Shown piece after piece: positions 10,557 to 18,862 of a stretch of DNA of 61,755 nt. The position numbers and the translations under genes are program-made. Positions within the stretch are counted from its first letter, which is position 1; each line of letters opens with the position of its first letter. Source of the stretch: Acidimicrobiia bacterium (GTDB taxonomy: Bacteria; Actinomycetota; Acidimicrobiia; IMCC26256; PALSA-555); contig DASZJD010000086.1 in assembly GCA_035948415.1 (NCBI GenBank), forward strand, positions 1-61,755, given 5' to 3'. The notes below the pieces were generated by a model. It was not told the origin of the DNA and searched no databases. It saw nothing but the letters and a program-made list of their open reading frames with translations.

Positions 10557-11605
10557 CAGTACTGCTCGAGGAAGCGCACGTCGTTGTCGACGAAGGTGCG
10601 GATCTCGGCGACCCCGTAGCGGATCATGGCCAGCCGCTCGAGCCCGAAGCCGAAGGCGAAGCCCTGCCACTCCTCGGGGTCGATGCCGACGGCGAGGAAC
10701 ACGTTCGGGTCGACCATGCCGCACCCGCCGAGCTCGATCCAGCCCGTGCTCGAGCACACCCGGCAGCCCTCGCCGTGACAGAAGACGCAGCTGACCGCCA
10801 GCTCGGCCGACGGCTCGGTGTACGGGAAGTAGTCGGAGCGGAACCGCGTGCGCACGCTCTCGTCGTCGAAGAGCTGGCGGGCGAAGGTCTCGATGGTGCC
10901 GAACAGGTCGGCCATGGTGATGGCCCGGTCGACGGCGAGACCCTCGAGCTGGTGGAACACGGGCGAGTGCCGGGCGTCGAGGGTCTCGTTCCGGTAGGTG
11001 CGGCCCGGCGCCACGATGTAGATGGGCGGCGGCTGCGCCTCCATCGTGCGGATCTGCACCGGCGAGGTGTGGGTGCGGAGCACGACCTGTTCCGGCTCGC
11101 CGAGCTGCACGTAGAGCGTGTCCTGCATCGAGCGGGCCGGGTGCGCGGGCGGGATGTTCAGGGCCTCGAAGTTGTGCCAGTCGTCCTCGACCTCGGGTCC
11201 CTCGGCGACCCGGTAGCCGAGGCCGGCGAAGATGTCCTCGAGCTCGCGTCGGGTCTGGGTGACGAGGTGGAGGTGGCCGCGGGGACGGGCGTGGCCGCCG
11301 AGGGTCGGGTCGACCCGCTCCGCGCCCGGGCCGGCGGCGCCCTCCTCGGCGGCCCGCGCCGACCGCCGGGCGGCCGCCAGGGCGGCCACGGCCTCGCGGT
11401 AGGCCTGCACCGCCTGCCCCGCCGCGGGTCGGTCCGCGGGCGGGAGGGTCTTGATGGCCTCGGTGGCGGCCGCGGCCGGGGAGCGGCGACCGGTGAAGCG
11501 GCGCTCGAGCTCGTCGACGTCGGCCGCCGACGACGCGGCCGGGAACGCCCGGCGGGCCTCCTCGAGGGCGGCGTCGAGCCGGCCCTGGGTCTCGGCGAGG
11601 GTCAC
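10556..11605 (-). CDS. pheS: Phenylalanyl-tRNA synthetase alpha subunit
   Basis: Catalytic alpha chain of PheRS, a class II aminoacyl-tRNA synthetase. 349 residues. A helical coiled-coil N-terminus (about 1-90) for tRNA contact is followed by the class II core: motif 2 around GRTYRNETLDARHSP, and motif 3 near the C-terminus in FGLERLAMIRYG. A zinc-site-like CVFCHGEGCRVCSSTGW stretch lies in the last third. GTG start overlaps the stop of the upstream RNA methyltransferase (GTGA). Downstream pheT is coupled by TGATG. Confidence 0.97.
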   Translation of the reverse strand: MTLAETQGRLDAALEEARRAFPAASSAADVDELERRFTGRRSPAAAATEAIKTLPPADRPAAGQAVQAYREAVAALAAARRSARAAEEGAAGPGAERVDPTLGGHARPRGHLHLVTQTRRELEDIFAGLGYRVAEGPEVEDDWHNFEALNIPPAHPARSMQDTLYVQLGEPEQVVLRTHTSPVQIRTMEAQPPPIYIVAPGRTYRNETLDARHSPVFHQLEGLAVDRAITMADLFGTIETFARQLFDDESVRTRFRSDYFPYTEPSAELAVSCVFCHGEGCRVCSSTGWIELGGCGMVDPNVFLAVGIDPEEWQGFAFGFGLERLAMIRYGVAEIRTFVDNDVRFLEQY

Positions 11606-12426
11606 GCCGGCGCTCCCGGGCGGGTCGAGGCTCGGGCGGCGCGGCGGCGGTCGATCTCGAAGAGCACGACGGTGGCGGCCATGGCCACGTTCAGCGACTC
11701 GGCGGCGCCGTGCATCGGGATCGTGACCACGGCGTCGAGCCGCTCGGCGAGCGCCCCGTCGAGGCCGCGGGCCTCGTTCCCCACCACGACGGCCAGGTCG
11801 GACGTGACGTCCAGCCCGCCGACGGGCCCGCCGCCCCGGGTCGCGGTGCCGACGGCACGCCGGCCGCCCGCACGCGCCCGGTCGAGGGCGGCCCCGGGCT
11901 CGGGCACCTCGACGAGGGGGATCCCGAGCACCGCCCCCGCCGAGGCGCGCACGACCTTCGGGTTGTGCGGGTCCACCGAGGCGCCGGTCACGACGACCGC
12001 GGCCAGGCCGGCGGCCTCGGCGCTGCGGATCAGGGTGCCGAGGTTCCCGGGGTCGGCGACGTCGACGACGACGAGGAGGTCGCCGCGCCCGGGGAGGTCG
12101 GCGGGCGACGCGGTATGGATCGGCGCCACGCCGAGCAGCGGCTGCGGGGTGCGGGTGACGCCGACCTTCTCGAGGACGCCCTCGCGCAGCTCGCGCACGG
12201 GGACCCCCGCGGCCTCGAGCCGCTCGACGAGCGGCGCGAAGGCGGGCCGGGCCCGGTAGCCCAGGTAGACGGCCTCGAGGTCGACGCCGCGGTCGAGGGC
12301 GGCGGCGACGATCCGGGGCCCCTCGAGGACGAAGGCGCGCTCGGCGGCGCGGGTCTGGCGGTCGCGGTTCAGCGCCCGGAGGCGCTGGACCTGCGGGTGG
12401 CGGGCCCCCAGCTCCTTGCCCGTCAA
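11602..12426 (-). CDS. TrmH/SpoU-family RNA 2'-O-methyltransferase
   Basis: SAM-dependent ribose methyltransferase of the SPOUT (knotted) fold, acting on rRNA or tRNA; the exact target is not readable. 274 residues. An N-terminal substrate-binding domain (about 1-100) contains [13 protein letters not shown]. All three SpoU motifs follow: [25 protein letters not shown] and [15 protein letters not shown]. No ATG or GTG fits; the best start is a TTG at 12426 that overlaps the rplT stop (TTGA), mirroring the GTGA junctions elsewhere and giving the normal family N-terminus. The place between rplT and pheS is common in Actinomycetota. Confidence 0.9.
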   Translation of the reverse strand: MTGKELGARHPQVQRLRALNRDRQTRAAERAFVLEGPRIVAAALDRGVDLEAVYLGYRARPAFAPLVERLEAAGVPVRELREGVLEKVGVTRTPQPLLGVAPIHTASPADLPGRGDLLVVVDVADPGNLGTLIRSAEAAGLAAVVVTGASVDPHNPKVVRASAGAVLGIPLVEVPEPGAALDRARAGGRRAVGTATRGGGPVGGLDVTSDLAVVVGNEARGLDGALAERLDAVVTIPMHGAAESLNVAMAATVVLFEIDRRRAARASTRPGAPA

Positions 12427-12785
12427 GCGGCCTCGAGCGCCGCCCGGGCCTCGGCGACGAGCGTGCCGAACGCCGCCGAGTCGCGCACGGCCAGGTCGGC
12501 GAGGATCTTGCGGTCCACGGTGATGTCGGCGGCCTTCAGGCCGGCCACGAACCGCGAGTACGAGATGTCGTGGTCGCGGCAGGCGGCGTTGATGCGCACG
12601 ATCCACAGCCGTCGAAACTGGCCCTTGCGGGCCCGCCGGTCGCGGTACGCGTACTGGCCGGAGTGCAGGAGCTGCTCGATGGCCTTCCGGCGGTGCCGGC
12701 TCCGGGACCCCGAGTACCCCTCGGCGGCCTCGAGGACCCGACGCCGCCGCTTCTTGCTGTGGACGGAACGCTTGCCCCGTGCCAT
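12423..12785 (-). CDS. rplT: 50S ribosomal protein L20
   Basis: Large-subunit assembly protein binding 23S rRNA. 120 residues, normal. The basic N-terminal tail ([14 protein letters not shown]), [20 protein letters not shown] and the C-terminal globular domain are typical. ATG preceded by GGGAG six bases upstream. Part of infC-rpmI-rplT; L20 autoregulates this operon in E. coli and B. subtilis through leader RNA, which may also apply here but is not shown by the sequence. Confidence 0.98.
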   Translation of the reverse strand: MARGKRSVHSKKRRRRVLEAAEGYSGSRSRHRRKAIEQLLHSGQYAYRDRRARKGQFRRLWIVRINAACRDHDISYSRFVAGLKAADITVDRKILADLAVRDSAAFGTLVAEARAALEAA

Positions 12786-12823
12786 GACTGCTCCCGTTGG
12801 TGATCGGTCGGCCTCCCGGCGCG

Positions 12824-13021
12824 CTACGCGCGCCCGAGGAGGCGCTCCACGTGCTTCTTGTCGGCCCCGGTGACCTCGGCGCCGCGCCCGAGGCGACGGG
12901 TGCGGCGGCTCGACTTCTTCTCGAGCAGGTGCGAACGGTAGGCCTTGCGCCGCCGGATCTTGCCGCGGCCGGTGATGCGGAAGCGCTTGGCCGCGCCACG
13001 GTGGGTCTTCTGCTTCGGCAT
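12824..13021 (-). CDS. rpmI: 50S ribosomal protein L35
   Basis: Small basic large-subunit protein, 65 residues. The start [14 protein letters not shown] and the internal [10 protein letters not shown] are characteristic of the family. Its ATG overlaps the infC stop by one base (TGATG), so its translation is probably coupled to infC. A 38-base gap with a Shine-Dalgarno sequence separates it from rplT. Confidence 0.97.
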   Translation of the reverse strand: MPKQKTHRGAAKRFRITGRGKIRRRKAYRSHLLEKKSSRRTRRLGRGAEVTGADKKHVERLLGRA

Positions 13022-13647
13022 CAGCGCTCCTCGGCCGTGCTGGCCTGCATCGCCGCCGCCGGCGCGGGCGCCGGCGCGGGCGCGCCCCCGCGCGCCGCGG
13101 GCCGAGGCTTGGCCGGGGCGGCCCGGCGGCTCTCCCGCTTCAGCGGGTGCAGCACCATCGTCATGTTCCGTCCGTCCTGTCGGGGCGCGGACTCGACCAT
13201 CGCCAGCTCGCTGACCTCATCGGCGATGCGCTCCAGGATCCGCAGCCCGAGCTCGGGGTGGGCCATCTCCCGACCGCGGAACATGATGGTCAGCTTCACC
13301 TTGTTGCCCTCGGCGAGGAACCGCTCGACGTGGCGCATCTTCGTCGTGTAGTCGTGCACGTCGATCTTGGGTCGGAACTTCATCTCCTTGATGACGACCT
13401 GGGTCGCCTTCCGTCGGGACTCCTTGCGCCGCTGCTGCTGCTCGTACTCGAAGCGCTTGTAGTCCATGAGCCGGGCGACCGGCGGGTTGGCGTTCGGCGC
13501 CACCTCGACCAGGTCGAGCTCGCGGGACCGGGCGATGGCGAGCGCCTCGGGCAGGGGCTTGATCCCGAGCTGCTCGCCGTCGTCGGCGATGAGCAGCACC
13601 TCGCGGGCCCGGATCCGGTCGTTGGTCCTGGTCTCGTCTGTGGCTAT
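13021..13647 (-). CDS. infC: Translation initiation factor IF-3, with ATA start codon
   Basis: IF-3 keeps 30S subunits free and proofreads start-codon choice. 208 residues: N-domain about 1-80 ([31 protein letters not shown]), linker, C-domain to about 175 ([14 protein letters not shown]), then an Ala/Pro-rich tail of about 35 residues of unknown role. No ATG, GTG or TTG exists in frame between the conserved N-terminus and far upstream. The only sensible start is ATA at 13645-13647, seven bases after an almost perfect Shine-Dalgarno (GAGGTGATC). A rare start codon on infC is the known basis of IF-3 autoregulation in E. coli (there AUU), so the same logic is likely here. Confidence 0.93.
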   Translation of the reverse strand: MATDETRTNDRIRAREVLLIADDGEQLGIKPLPEALAIARSRELDLVEVAPNANPPVARLMDYKRFEYEQQQRRKESRRKATQVVIKEMKFRPKIDVHDYTTKMRHVERFLAEGNKVKLTIMFRGREMAHPELGLRILERIADEVSELAMVESAPRQDGRNMTMVLHPLKRESRRAAPAKPRPAARGGAPAPAPAPAAAMQASTAEER

Positions 13648-13658
13648 GTGATCACCTC
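13648..13658 (-). promoter_or_regulatory. Very strong Shine-Dalgarno that fixes the infC start at ATA
   Basis: The minus strand reads GAGGTGATC at 13658-13650, matching nine consecutive bases of the complement of the usual 16S rRNA 3' end (AAGGAGGTGATC). It sits seven bases before the ATA. The GTG contained in this stretch is in another frame and meets a TAG after three codons, so it cannot start infC. An exceptionally strong site paired with a very weak start codon is the layout expected for discrimination by IF-3 itself. Confidence 0.8.
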
Positions 13659-13861
13659 GTTGGTTGCCGGACGCGAAGAATGGCGGACGCAGGAGGCGCC
13701 CGCCATCACCTGGGACCGGGGCTGGCGCCCCGGCTCGGAGGACGGACCCGGGCTCGGTGCTCGACCCGCAGGGGCGGGCACCGGCCGGGTGGGGGCCGTG
13801 CCGAGACGGCGTGGTTCGGTCCCGCTTCCCACATCGGTTGTCGCCCGGCCACGATACCAGT
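13648..13861. promoter_or_regulatory. Divergent promoter region and infC leader
   Basis: The 214 bases between infC (minus) and the DUF1844-like gene (plus). The block CACGATACC at 13850-13858 can serve both ways: plus-strand CACGAT (13850-13855) lies six bases before the GTG at 13862, and minus-strand TATCGT (13851-13856) would start an infC leader of about 200 bases. That leader holds a perfect 7-base-pair GC stem (CCGGGGC 13716-13722 and GCCCCGG 13727-13733, 4-base loop) without a T run. It could be an attenuator or protein-binding site. No leader peptide is convincing. Confidence 0.45.
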
Positions 13862-14239
13862 GTGAGCACGCTGTGGACACCCTCCGGGGAGCACGAGCCC
13901 GAGCCGGCCGACGACGCGGGCGACGAGCCGGACGACGCCGCCGTCGCCGAGGAGCTGCGGCGCGTCCGCGCCGAGCTGGCGGCCACGCCGGTGGTCGAGC
14001 TCGTCGCCAACCACGCCATCGGCCTGTGGCAGCTGGCGGTGCTGCACCTGATGCCGGACGACGACGAGGAGCCGAGCCTCTCGGAGGCGGCCCTGGCGAT
14101 CGACGCGCTGGCCGGCCTCGTCGAGTCGCTCGGGGACCGGCTCGGCCGCCACGCCGAGCCGCTGCGGGACGCGCTGTCGCAGCTGCGCCTGGCGTACGTG
14201 CAGGTGCAGCGTCGGGGACCGGAGCCCGACGCCCCGTAG
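13862..14239 (+). CDS. DUF1844-like helical protein
   Basis: 125-residue acidic, helical protein of unknown function. After a variable N-terminus (STLWTPSGEHEPEP) come ELAATPVVELVANHAIGLWQ, a central hydrophobic helix, and a C-terminal pair of helices (about 72-115) with the spacing of DUF1844 proteins. I make that assignment by pattern only. GTG start at 13862 chosen because a -10-like CACGAT lies six bases upstream, as for the leaderless genes in this window. It is one of only two plus-strand genes and ends 12 bases before the GH15 gene. Confidence 0.7.
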   Translation: MSTLWTPSGEHEPEPADDAGDEPDDAAVAEELRRVRAELAATPVVELVANHAIGLWQLAVLHLMPDDDEEPSLSEAALAIDALAGLVESLGDRLGRHAEPLRDALSQLRLAYVQVQRRGPEPDAP

Positions 14240-14242
14240 CAT
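14237..14242 (+). promoter_or_regulatory. Possible -10 of the GH15 gene
   Basis: TAGCAT lies nine bases before the ATG at 14252, and its TAG is the stop codon of the preceding gene. This would give a leader of two or three bases. The fit is weaker than for other leaderless candidates, and the gene could equally be read from the upstream promoter. Confidence 0.35.
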
Positions 14243-14251
14243 CGCCGGTCC

Positions 14252-16069
14252 ATGCCCTCCCGAATCGAGCAGTACGCGCTGATCGGCGACACGTCCACGT
14301 CCGGGCTCGTCGCCGACGACGGGTCGCTCGACTGGCTGTGCCTCCCCCGCTTCGACGCCGCCGCGTGCTTCGCGGCGCTGCTGGGCGACGAGTCGCACGG
14401 GCGCTGGCTGCTGGCCCCGAAGGCCGGCGGGCGGGCGGAGTGCCGCCAGTACCGGCGCGACACGCTGATCCTCGAGACCGAGTTCGAGACCCCCGAGGGC
14501 CGGGTCCGGGTCATCGACTTCATGCCCGTGAGCGACCACAGCGTCGACGTGGTCCGCATCGTCGAGGGGATGCGGGGCCGGGTGGACATGCGGATGGAGC
14601 TCGTGATCCGCTTCGACTACGGGTCGGTCGTGCCGTGGGTCCTCCGCACCGGCGGGGCCCTGCACGCCATCGCCGGCCCCGACTCGCTGGTCCTGCGCAC
14701 CCCGGTGCACGCCGTCGGTCGCGACCTCCGCACCGAGGCCGAGTTCACCGTGACGGCGAAGGACCGGGTGCCGTTCGTGCTCAGCTACCACTCGTCGGAG
14801 GACCCGTCGCCGCCACCGGTGGACCCGGAGGCGGCGCTCCGCCGCTGCACGGACTGGTGGCGCCGCTGGGTCGAGCGCGGGACGGTCGACGGCGACTGGG
14901 CCGGCCTGGTGCGGCGGTCGGCGATCACGCTGAAGGCGCTGACCTACCACCCCACCGGCGGGCTGATCGCCGCCCCCACCACGTCGCTGCCGGAGGCGAT
15001 CGGCGGGGTGCGGAACTGGGACTACCGGTACTGCTGGATCCGCGACGCCACGTTCTCGCTCTACGCGCTCCTGACCCTCGGCTACGAGGCCGAGGCGCGG
15101 GCGTGGCGGGAGTGGCTGGTCCGCGCCGTGGCGGGCTCGCCCGCTCACATGCAGATCATGTACGGCCCCTCCGGCGAGCGGCGCCTGACCGAGCTCGAGC
15201 TCGACTGGCTGCCGGGCTACGAGGGGTCGCGGCCGGTCCGGACCGGGAACGCGGCGTCGGCCCAGTTCCAGCTCGACGTGTACGGCGAGATCGCCGACAC
15301 CCTCCACGTGACGCGCAAGCTCGGCATCCCGCCCTCCCGCGCCGTGGCGGGAATCGGGAAGGCCATCCTCGAGTTCCTCGAGGACGGCTGGCGCCAGCCC
15401 GACGACGGAATCTGGGAGGTGCGGGGGCCCCGGCGCGACTTCACCCACTCGAAGGTGATGGCGTGGGTGGCCTTCGACCGAGCGGTCAAGAGCATCGAGA
15501 AGTACTCGGCCGAGGTGGACATCGACGTCGGCCGCCTCCGGGCCAGCCGCGACGAGATCCACGCCGAGGTCCTGGCCCGGGGCTTCGACCGGAAGCGCAA
15601 CAGCTTCGTGCAGTGCTTCGGGTCGAAGGAGCTCGACGCCAGCCTGCTGATGATCCCGCTGGTCGGGTTCCTGCCGCCCGACGACCCGAAGGTCCAGGGG
15701 ACGGTGGCCGCCATCGGGCGGGAGCTGATGCCGCACGGCTTCGTGCGCCGCTACCAGACCGAGCAGGGGATCGACGGCCTCCCGCCGGGTGAGGGCGCGT
15801 TCCTGCCGTGCTCGTTCTGGTACGCGGACAACCTGGCCCTCATGGGCCGGCTCGACGAGGCCCGGGCCCTCTACGAGCGGCTGATCGGGCTCTGCAACGA
15901 CGTCGGGCTCCTGTCCGAGGAGTACGACCCGGTCGAGCAGCGCCTGCTCGGGAACTTCCCGCAGGCGATGAGCCACGTGGCGCTCGTGAACACGGCCGCC
16001 AACCTCACCGGCAAGGTCGGCCCGGCCCGGAGCCGCAGCGGGCTGGTGTCGCCTCGCCCCTCAGCCTGA
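14252..16069 (+). CDS. Glycoside hydrolase family 15 (trehalase/glucoamylase-type)
   Basis: Inverting alpha-glucosidase of the GH15 family. Actinobacterial members of this size and layout include trehalases; substrate here is not proven. 605 residues: N-terminal beta-sandwich domain (about 1-215, IEQYALIGDTSTSGLVADDGS), then the (alpha/alpha)6 barrel. NWDYRYCWIRD (255-265) is the GH15 hallmark, Glu389 in PDDGIWEVRG is the predicted general acid and Glu556/557 in LLSEEYDP the general base. No signal peptide, so cytoplasmic. The last nine bases overlap, convergently, the end of the cold-shock-like gene. Confidence 0.9.
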   Translation: MPSRIEQYALIGDTSTSGLVADDGSLDWLCLPRFDAAACFAALLGDESHGRWLLAPKAGGRAECRQYRRDTLILETEFETPEGRVRVIDFMPVSDHSVDVVRIVEGMRGRVDMRMELVIRFDYGSVVPWVLRTGGALHAIAGPDSLVLRTPVHAVGRDLRTEAEFTVTAKDRVPFVLSYHSSEDPSPPPVDPEAALRRCTDWWRRWVERGTVDGDWAGLVRRSAITLKALTYHPTGGLIAAPTTSLPEAIGGVRNWDYRYCWIRDATFSLYALLTLGYEAEARAWREWLVRAVAGSPAHMQIMYGPSGERRLTELELDWLPGYEGSRPVRTGNAASAQFQLDVYGEIADTLHVTRKLGIPPSRAVAGIGKAILEFLEDGWRQPDDGIWEVRGPRRDFTHSKVMAWVAFDRAVKSIEKYSAEVDIDVGRLRASRDEIHAEVLARGFDRKRNSFVQCFGSKELDASLLMIPLVGFLPPDDPKVQGTVAAIGRELMPHGFVRRYQTEQGIDGLPPGEGAFLPCSFWYADNLALMGRLDEARALYERLIGLCNDVGLLSEEYDPVEQRLLGNFPQAMSHVALVNTAANLTGKVGPARSRSGLVSPRPSA

Positions 16070-16273
16070 CGCCGGGCGCACGGCGTCGGCCTCCCACGCC
16101 CCGAGGTGGCCGGGCGTGACGCGGAACCACACCGCGGTCCCCGGGCCGACGTCGCGGCGGCCGTCGGTGAGGCGGGTGCAGTGGAAGCCGAACCGGTGGC
16201 CGTCGTCGGCCTCCACCGTGCCGAGCCCGCGTCTGGCGTCGAACGCGACGACGCGGCCGCGGCGCTCCCCCAT
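16061..16273 (-). CDS. Small cold-shock-domain protein with degenerate RNP motifs
   Basis: 70-residue single-domain protein with the CSD pattern: GRVVAFDARRGLGTVEADDG, FGFHCTRLTDG and GTAVWFRVTPG. RNP1 normally reads KGFGFI but is RGLGTV here, and RNP2 (VFVHF) is FGFHC, so the aromatic nucleic-acid stacking residues are largely missing. Binding to RNA may be altered or lost. ATG overlaps the hisG stop (TGATG), making it the last gene of the riboflavin/hisG unit. Role unknown. Confidence 0.8.
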   Translation of the reverse strand: MGERRGRVVAFDARRGLGTVEADDGHRFGFHCTRLTDGRRDVGPGTAVWFRVTPGHLGAWEADAVRPASG

Positions 16274-17148
16274 CAGTGCACGATCTTGGCGATCGGCAGC
16301 TCGATGATGCCCGTCGCGCCCCGCTCCTTCAGCGACGGGATCAGCACGTTGATCTCGGCCTTCGCCACCACGGTCTCGACCGCGTAGGCGTCGCCGCCGG
16401 ACAGCTTCGAGACCGTCGGGGCCTTCAGCGCCGGCAGCACCTCGAGGACGCCGGCCAGCGCGGCCCCGTCGACGTTCAGCTTCAGCAGCACCCGGCCGCG
16501 GGCCTCGAGCACGCCGCCCAGCAGCGTGTGGAGCTGCTCCATGGCCTTGCGCCGCTCGGGGTCGCGGTGCGCAGCCGGGTTGGCGATCAGCTCGGTGGCG
16601 GAGGTGAGCACGGTGTCGAGGATCCGCAGCCCCGCGGCGCGCAGCGCCCGGCCGGTCTCGGTCAGCTCGACGACGGCGTCGGCGATGTCCGGCACCTTGG
16701 CCTCGGTGGCCCCGTACGAGAGGGAGACGTCGGCGTCGACGCCGTGGGCGGCGAGGTAGCGGCGGGTGAGCTCCGGGTATTCGGTGTGCACTCGCACCCC
16801 GGCGGGGAGGTCCTCGACGGCGCGGGCGTCGGCGTCGGCGGCGACGGCGAGCACGAGCCGCACCGGGCGGGGCGAGCTCTTCGAGTACGCGAGCTCGCCG
16901 AGGGTCACGACGTCGGCGGCGGTCTCCTCGACCCAGTCGCGCCCGGTGACCCCGAGGTCGAAGCGGCCGTCGGCGACGTAGCGCGGGATCTCCTGGGGCC
17001 GGAGGATGCGCACGTCCCGGACCCGCGGGTCGTCGATGACGGCGCGGTAGTCCACGTCGGAGGTCCGCTGCACGGCCAGGTCGGCGTCCTCGAACAGCTC
17101 GAGGGTCGCCCGCTCGAGGGACCCCTTCGGGAGGACGAGGCTCAGCAT
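16273..17148 (-). CDS. hisG: ATP phosphoribosyltransferase, long form
   Basis: First, feedback-inhibited step of histidine synthesis: condenses ATP with PRPP. 291 residues, the length of the long form that carries its own regulatory domain and needs no HisZ. The catalytic part begins MLSLVLPKGSLERATLELF and includes FDLGVTGRDWVEE; the last 75 or so residues form the ACT-like histidine-binding domain. It overlaps ribH by seven bases and is followed by the cold-shock-like gene. Grouping with riboflavin genes rather than other his genes is notable, though both pathways draw on purine nucleotides. Confidence 0.95.
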   Translation of the reverse strand: MLSLVLPKGSLERATLELFEDADLAVQRTSDVDYRAVIDDPRVRDVRILRPQEIPRYVADGRFDLGVTGRDWVEETAADVVTLGELAYSKSSPRPVRLVLAVAADADARAVEDLPAGVRVHTEYPELTRRYLAAHGVDADVSLSYGATEAKVPDIADAVVELTETGRALRAAGLRILDTVLTSATELIANPAAHRDPERRKAMEQLHTLLGGVLEARGRVLLKLNVDGAALAGVLEVLPALKAPTVSKLSGGDAYAVETVVAKAEINVLIPSLKERGATGIIELPIAKIVH

Positions 17149-17636
17149 CGCCGCGCCGCCGGGCTCGGGAGGCGCCGCAGCAGCGCCACCATCTCCACCG
17201 CGGTCGCGGCCGCCTCGGCCCCCTTGTTGCCGGCGGGGCCGCCGGCCCGCTCGAGGGCCTGCTGCTCGTCGTTCGTCGTGAGCACGCCGAAGGCGATGGG
17301 GACGCCGGTCTCGAGCGCGGCCTGGGCGATGCCGGCCGCGCACGGCCCGGCCACGTACTCGAAGTGGGCGGTGTCGCCGCGCACGACCGCGCCGAGGCAG
17401 ATCACGGCGTCGACGGTGCCGGAGAGCGCGAGCCGCTTGGCCGTGAGCGGGATCTCGAAGGCGCCCGGTACCCAGCTCACCGGCACCGAGCCCGGGTCGA
17501 GGCCGTGGTCGCGGAGCGTCGTGAGGGCGCCGTCGAGGAGCGGCGCGGTGACCTGACCGTTGAACCGGCCGGCCACGATCGCGATCCGCATGCCCGACGC
17601 GTCGACGGGCTCGGGTGGTGGCGCGTACTCACCCAC
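17142..17636 (-). CDS. ribH: 6,7-dimethyl-8-ribityllumazine synthase
   Basis: Penultimate riboflavin step: joins 5-amino-6-ribitylaminouracil with dihydroxybutanone phosphate, usually as a 60-subunit or pentameric shell. 164 residues. GRFNGQVT near residue 23, VPGAFEIP, the catalytic-His stretch AVVRGDTAHFEYV, and FGVLTTNDEQQALERAGG are all present. The GTG start follows the ribBA stop without a spacer (TGAGTG). An internal ATG at codon 16 is possible but would trim little beyond a variable N-terminus. Confidence 0.96.
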   Translation of the reverse strand: MGEYAPPPEPVDASGMRIAIVAGRFNGQVTAPLLDGALTTLRDHGLDPGSVPVSWVPGAFEIPLTAKRLALSGTVDAVICLGAVVRGDTAHFEYVAGPCAAGIAQAALETGVPIAFGVLTTNDEQQALERAGGPAGNKGAEAAATAVEMVALLRRLPSPAARRC

Positions 17637-18860
17637 TCAGGCGCCGCTCCGGCTGTCGTCGATCTCGAGATAGTGGCCGAGCTTGTCCTGCTTGGCGCGC
17701 AGGTACGAGATGTTCTCGTCGTTCGGCTCGGTGCGCAGCGGGACCCGCTCCACGATCTCGAGACCGTAGCCCTCGAGGCCCCCGTACTTGGCCGGATTGT
17801 TCGTCATGACCCGCATCGTGGTGATCCCGAGGTCGACGAGGATCTGCGAGCCGATGCCGTACTCGCGCGAGTCGGCCGGGAAGCCGAGCTCGACATTGGC
17901 CTCCACCGTGTCCCGGCCCTGGTCCTGCAGCGAGTAGGCGCGCAGCTTGTGGCCGAGCCCGATGCCGCGTCCCTCGTGGCCCCGCAGGTAGACGACGACG
18001 CCCTGGTTCTCGACCGCGACCCGCTCGAGGGCGAGGTCCAGCTGCACGCCGCAGTCGCAGCGCAGCGACCCGAACACGTCGCCGGTGAGGCACTCCGAGT
18101 GGACGCGCACGAGCACGTCGGCCGCCCCCGCGACCTCGCCGCGGACGAAGGCCATGTGCTCGACCCCGTCGAGGAGGCTCTCGTAGACGTAGGCGGTGAA
18201 CTCGCCGTGGCGGGTCGGGATCCGGGCCTCCGAGACCCGCCGGACCAGCTTCTCGCGGTGGCGGCGGTAGCGGATGAGGTCGGCGATGGAGATGATCTGG
18301 AGCCCGTGGTCGGCGGCGAAGGCCTCGAGTCGGGGCAGGCGCGCCATCGTGCCGTCGTCGTTCACGACCTCGGCGAGCACCCCGGCCGGGTAGCAGCCGG
18401 CTAGCCGGGCGAGGTCGACCGCGGCCTCGGTGTGCCCGGCGCGCTTCAGCACCCCGCCCTCCCGGTAGCGGAGCGGGAAGATGTGCCCCGGGCGGGCGAG
18501 GTCCTCGGCGCGGGTGCGGGCGTCGAGCAGGGCCTTCACGGTGGTGGCGCGGTCGCCGGCCGAGATGCCGGTGGTCGTGCCGTGGGCGGCGTCGACGGAC
18601 ACGGTGAACGCGGTCCGCTGCGATTCGGTGTTGTTGGCGACCATGAGCGGCAGGGCCAGCTCGTCGAGGCGCGGCCCCTCGAGCGGCATGCAGATCACGC
18701 CGCTCGTGTGGCGGATCATGAACGCCATCGACTCGCGGGTGACCTGCTCGGCCGCCATGATGAGGTCGCCCTCGTTCTCGCGGTCGGCGTCGTCGACGAC
18801 CACCACGAGCTCCCCGCGGCCGACGGCGGCGATCGCGTTCTCGATCTTCGTGAAGGGCAC
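17637..18860 (-). CDS. ribBA: Bifunctional DHBP synthase / GTP cyclohydrolase II
   Basis: Supplies both riboflavin precursors: the N-terminal domain (about 1-205) makes 3,4-dihydroxy-2-butanone 4-phosphate from ribulose 5-phosphate ([16 protein letters not shown] acidic site); the C-terminal domain (about 206-407) opens GTP. The cyclohydrolase zinc motif [18 protein letters not shown] has all three cysteines. [10 protein letters not shown] and [10 protein letters not shown] complete the GTP site. 407 residues, normal for the fusion. Two bases separate it from ribE. Confidence 0.97.
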   Translation of the reverse strand: MPFTKIENAIAAVGRGELVVVVDDADRENEGDLIMAAEQVTRESMAFMIRHTSGVICMPLEGPRLDELALPLMVANNTESQRTAFTVSVDAAHGTTTGISAGDRATTVKALLDARTRAEDLARPGHIFPLRYREGGVLKRAGHTEAAVDLARLAGCYPAGVLAEVVNDDGTMARLPRLEAFAADHGLQIISIADLIRYRRHREKLVRRVSEARIPTRHGEFTAYVYESLLDGVEHMAFVRGEVAGAADVLVRVHSECLTGDVFGSLRCDCGVQLDLALERVAVENQGVVVYLRGHEGRGIGLGHKLRAYSLQDQGRDTVEANVELGFPADSREYGIGSQILVDLGITTMRVMTNNPAKYGGLEGYGLEIVERVPLRTEPNDENISYLRAKQDKLGHYLEIDDSRSGA

Positions 18861-18862
18861 GA

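Noticed and set aside
13648-14589. Continuation of the infC frame upstream, antisense to the DUF1844-like and GH15 genes
   Set aside because: No IF-3 homology exists there and the opposite strand is coding. The strong ribosome site fixes the start at ATA.
13021-16300. Genomic island or transferred segment around the two plus-strand genes
   Set aside because: Base composition and codon use look the same as in neighbours, with no tRNA, integrase or repeats at the borders; a simple inversion or local insertion of native genes explains it.
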